DNA from: SMWD01 sp964629475 | GTDB taxonomy: Bacteria; Pseudomonadota; Gammaproteobacteria; Steroidobacterales; GCA-2729495 | Direction of reading: 5' to 3' | Length of the DNA: 64,000 nt | Assembly: GCA_964629475.1 (NCBI GenBank) | Contig: CAZVQW010000001.1 | Coordinates: forward strand, 375,333 to 439,332 | Part shown: piece after piece, positions 61,265 through 64,000 of the stretch | How the letters are laid out: every line of letters starts with the position of its first letter | Position numbering within the stretch: position 1 is the stretch's first letter | The notes under the pieces: model-generated | What the model saw: the letters and a program-made list of their open reading frames with translations, nothing else | Told to the model about the DNA's origin: nothing | Databases searched by the model: none | Program-made: the position numbers and the translations under genes

Positions 61265-64000
61265 ATGCGCATTGTTAAGACATGGACGTTCTCAGTGCTG
61301 GCCTTCCTTAGTGCGGGAGCGCTGACCACAGCAGCCCTCGCCGGGCCTATCGATGATCTGCAACCGGGCCAATGGTACGAGTTCCCAAACTCGCGCCTTG
61401 ACACGGTCCTACCGAACCCCCTGCCCCTGGGAGATCCAACAGGGATCATGGGCGGCGGTTACAGCGGCGGCGCCTGGGACTCCAAGCGTCACAGGCTGAT
61501 CGTCTGGGGCGGCGGTCACGCAGCCTATGCCGGGAATGAACTTTATGTCTTCGACGTACCGAGCGGTCAATGGATACGCCTGACCGATCCCACGTCTCCG
61601 TCGAGCACCCAACCGTGGTCCGTGCACACGTACGATCAGCTCGAATATCTGCCGAACCAGGACAGGCTGTTCGCAGCGGGCGGTTCCATATGGGGTTCGG
61701 GCCAGGCTACACCGAACACCTGGCTGTTCGATTTTGCCACCAACTCGTGGGTACTGGGCGCCAGGATGCCCGGCGGGCCGTACGAGTTTTTCGAGTACAA
61801 CATGACGACGGACTATGATCCTGCCAATGACGAAGTCATTATGGCGGGCTACTCCGAATCCGGCAGCTATAATCCGGCCAGCAACACCTGGACACTGCAC
61901 GGCAATAATATTCAACGCGACCTTGGCCATACGGCCGCGCTTGATGCAAATCGTCGCAAGTACGTCGCTATCGGTCGCGGCACCGCTTATATATTTGATG
62001 TCGACGCACAGGGCCATCTCGGCTCGCGTCAGTCTCTGAACGCTTCGGGCGCCACCGAGATTCAATCCTGTAATGCTCCGGGTATCGTATTTGATCCGAC
62101 CAGCGATCGCCTCGTCGCCTGGTGCTCGGGTAGCGCCGTCTATTCGCTGAATCTAGACAATCGGGTCTGGACGAAGCACAACGCCACAAACAGCGTATCG
62201 CCCGGTAACCCGGCCAGCGGTATTTCATATTCGGGAACATTCGGCCGGTGGCGGTATATGCCCGAGTACAACGCATTTATTCTCGCCACGAACACGAACA
62301 AGAACGTCTATGTCTATAAGCTGACGGACGGCAGCGGTACGGCACCGGCCAACCCGACGGTGTCCCTGAGCGCGTCACCGTTGACGGTCGCAGCCGGTAG
62401 TTCGGCGACACTGAGCTGGTCCGGCACGAACATCAGCTCCTGTACAGCCTCCGGCAGCTGGAGCGGTTCGAAGTCGACGAGCGGTTCGCAGAGCATCGGT
62501 CCGCTGAGCTCGACCGGGACCTACACCATGACCTGTAGCGGCTCGGGCGGAAGTGACACACAGTCCGTCACGGTCACCGTAACCTCAAGCAGCGGCGATA
62601 CCGGCGATACCGGAGACACCGGAGACACCGGAGACACCGGAGATACCGGAGATACCGGAGATACCGGAGACACCGGTGATANNNNNNNNNNNNNNNNNNN
62701 NNNNNNNNNNNNNNNNNNNNNNNNNNNNNNNNNNNNNNNNNNNNNNNNNNNNNNNNNNNNNNNNNNNNNNNNNNNNNNNNNACCGGAGACACCGGAGATA
62801 CCGGAGATACCGGAGATACCGGAGACACCGGTGATACAGGTAGCAGTTCGGCCGAAGCCGACTGGCTGGCGCGCTCAACCGACCCGAACGTCATCATGGC
62901 CATGAACTTCGATAATCAAAGCGAATGGCTGGATCACGTCTGGGACAATACCGGTTGCGACGCCGCTTACGCACCGGGCTGTCGCACGAATGCCTGGGAC
63001 CAGAACATCAAGAGCTCGGGAAACGGTTCGGTACGCTTCGACATCCTGACCAACTCTCATGCCTCGGCAGCCGGTAACCTCGCGATCAATTTCTCGGCGG
63101 ACTACTCGGAACAATTCGGCGAGAATGAAGAGTTCTGGGTGCAGTGGCGCCAGCGGTTCGATCCGTTCGTCATCGAACACAACTACAGCAATACCAGTGG
63201 CAACGGCGACTGGAAACAGGTCATCATCGGCCAGGGCGATCGAAACCGCACTGACGGCACCGGCGTCATCGTAGCCGGATCATGCACCGAACTTGAACTC
63301 GTCGCGTCACGGGACGGCTCGCGCGATCACCCTGCCCTTTACCATGAGTGCGGCGGCTACTACGGCCTGCAGAGCGTACTGCCGAACGGTAATATCACGC
63401 GGCAAAATCAGCGCGATAATTGCGAATGGTTTCCGATCGGTAATTCCAGCGGCTGCATGCGCTACCACCCGGATGAATGGATGACGTTCATGGTACATGT
63501 GCAGCTCGGCCCCGTCGGTCAGGCTTATAGCAGTACTGCAGGTTCGACCAAGAAGGGATTCATCAACAGTACGATCGAATACTACGTGGCACGCGAAGGC
63601 GGCACACTGGAACTGGTGCATCGCCAGACCGATGTCGTCGTACCGCACGGCCAGCACTACAACGCCAGCGTCGGCAGCAACCCGGATAACAACAACGATC
63701 CGGGCTACAGTGGCGGCTACTACCCTGGTGATGCTCACCCGGATGCGAAATACGGCAAGATCTGGCTGACGCCCTTCAATACCGCCAAGAATTCGAGCGA
63801 GAGCCACGCAGACGCATCGATCTGGTACGACGAGATCATCGTGTCGCGCGCCGCAATCCCGTCGCCGGATAGCTACAATACGGTCGATCCCATCGTCGAT
63901 CCTGACCCCATCGTCGATCCTGATCCCATCGTCGATCCCGATCCCATCGTCGACCCCGATCCCATCGTCGATCCCGATCCCATCGTCGATCCCGATCCCA
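61265..64000 (+). CDS. giant secreted modular protein (kelch-like, Ig-like, GDT repeat), partial
   Basis: The protein begins with a signal peptide (WTFSVLAFLSAGALTTAALA, about residues 6-26). A kelch/galactose-oxidase-like propeller follows (about 30-360; repeats such as GGAWDSKRHRLIVWGGGHAAYAGNELYVFDVPSGQWIRL). An Ig-like domain covers about 362-440. A Gly-Asp-Thr repeat starts near residue 443 and is cut by a 100-N gap (62682-62781). After the gap the coding frame shifts relative to the 100-N spacing, so the true gap is not 100 bases or a multiple-of-three equivalent. A Con A-like or lyase-like domain follows (ADWLARSTDPNVIMAMNFDNQSEW to IWYDEIIVSRAAIPSPD). A PIVDPD repeat runs off the window. 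It is controlled by the c-di-GMP riboswitch and is likely a matrix or adhesion protein. Confidence 0.85.
62596..62840 (+). repeat. Gly-Asp-Thr tandem repeat flanking an assembly gap
   Basis: Nine-base units (GGAGATACC, GGAGACACC and variants) encode an uninterrupted GDT triplet on both sides of the N run, at least 15 copies in total. The triplet has the Gly-X-Y form of bacterial collagen-like proteins, but without proline. The gap lies inside the repeat, so the copy number is unknown. Confidence 0.9.
62682..62781. other. assembly gap of exactly 100 N
   Basis: One hundred N bases break the GDT repeat. The round number is a scaffold placeholder, not a measured length. The reading frames on the two sides do not match across it (frame of 61265 before, frame of 62785 after). 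Confidence 0.98.
63886..64000 (+). repeat. 18-base repeat encoding Pro-Ile-Val-Asp-Pro-Asp
   Basis: Six or more units of CCCATCGTCGATCC(T/C)GA(T/C) encode PIVDPD and continue to the window edge. The acidic Asp-Pro pattern suggests an extended, perhaps calcium-binding stalk or linker. Third-position changes between units indicate it is not entirely recent. Confidence 0.9.

Noticed and set aside
62596..62840. Short repeats considered as a CRISPR array
   Set aside because: The units are 9 bases, contiguous, in frame and encode GDT. There are no spacers and no cas genes.
62782..62905. Continuation of the kelch protein in the frame PETPEIPEIPE ending at 62905
   Set aside because: This frame depends on the placeholder length of 100 N. 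The other frame continues the GDT repeat and opens into a long domain, so it is the real one.

Overview
The window looks like chromosome of a gammaproteobacterium of moderately high GC. DusA and AlgD read very close to their gammaproteobacterial namesakes, and gltX is followed by tRNA-Ala(GGC) and tRNA-Glu(TTC), an order known from pseudomonads and relatives. The genus cannot be named from the sequence. All family names, including TIGRFAM-style names, were recalled by eye; no database search was run.

Layout. (1) 1-4 kb: housekeeping genes on the minus strand (methyltransferase, dusA, YbdK-type carboxylate-amine ligase, N-formylglutamate amidohydrolase). (2) 4.2-8.8 kb: galE, then the PrsR/PrsK sigma-54 two-component pair typical of PEP-CTERM/exosortase organisms. 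(3) 8.9-11.6 kb: two tRNAs, gltX, a 4'-phosphopantetheinyl transferase and tRNA-Val. (4) 11.8-17.5 kb: an AAA-ATPase fused to an FHA domain, a polyprenyl-phosphate sugar transferase, a FemAB-like protein and an AlgD-type GDP-mannose dehydrogenase. (5) 17.5-25.3 kb, minus strand: three zinc-ribbon C-methyltransferase-like proteins, an SDR epimerase/dehydratase, glucose-1-phosphate cytidylyltransferase and two glycosyltransferases. (6) 25.4-35.3 kb, minus strand: a 1456-residue Ig-like repeat protein ending in a CxxCH haem motif, HEAT and TPR proteins, a membrane-anchored heparinase II/III-like lyase and a glycosyltransferase. (7) 35.6-42.7 kb: two GNAT-like proteins, a PLP decarboxylase and acyl-CoA ligase facing a carrier protein, and an asparagine-synthase-like protein without the glutaminase cysteine. 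(8) 58.1-42.7 kb, minus strand: a tight 12-gene exopolysaccharide operon (Wza-like export, Wzz-like chain length, tyrosine autokinase, outer-membrane protein, two deacetylases, three glycosyltransferases, two amidotransferases, Wzy/ligase-like protein). (9) 58.6-60.7 kb: methyltransferase and glycosyltransferase on the plus strand. (10) 61.0 kb to the end: a class I cyclic-di-GMP riboswitch leading a giant secreted modular protein (kelch-like propeller, Ig-like domain, Gly-Asp-Thr repeat interrupted by a 100-N gap, a probable carbohydrate-binding or lyase-like domain, and a Pro-Ile-Val-Asp-Pro-Asp repeat running off the window).

How it works together. Most of the window builds, modifies and exports one exopolysaccharide of the type usually linked to exosortase A (XrtA). 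Precursors come from GalE, AlgD, RfbF and the SDR/methyltransferase set. The polyprenyl-phosphate transferase primes synthesis and six to seven glycosyltransferases extend the unit. Amidotransferases, deacetylases, GNAT/FemAB-like enzymes and a carrier-protein module decorate it. The Wzz/kinase/Wza set polymerises and exports it, and PrsK/PrsR, a CRP-like site and c-di-GMP are likely inputs. No exosortase, EpsI, Wzx flippase or PEP-CTERM-tailed protein is visible in the window.
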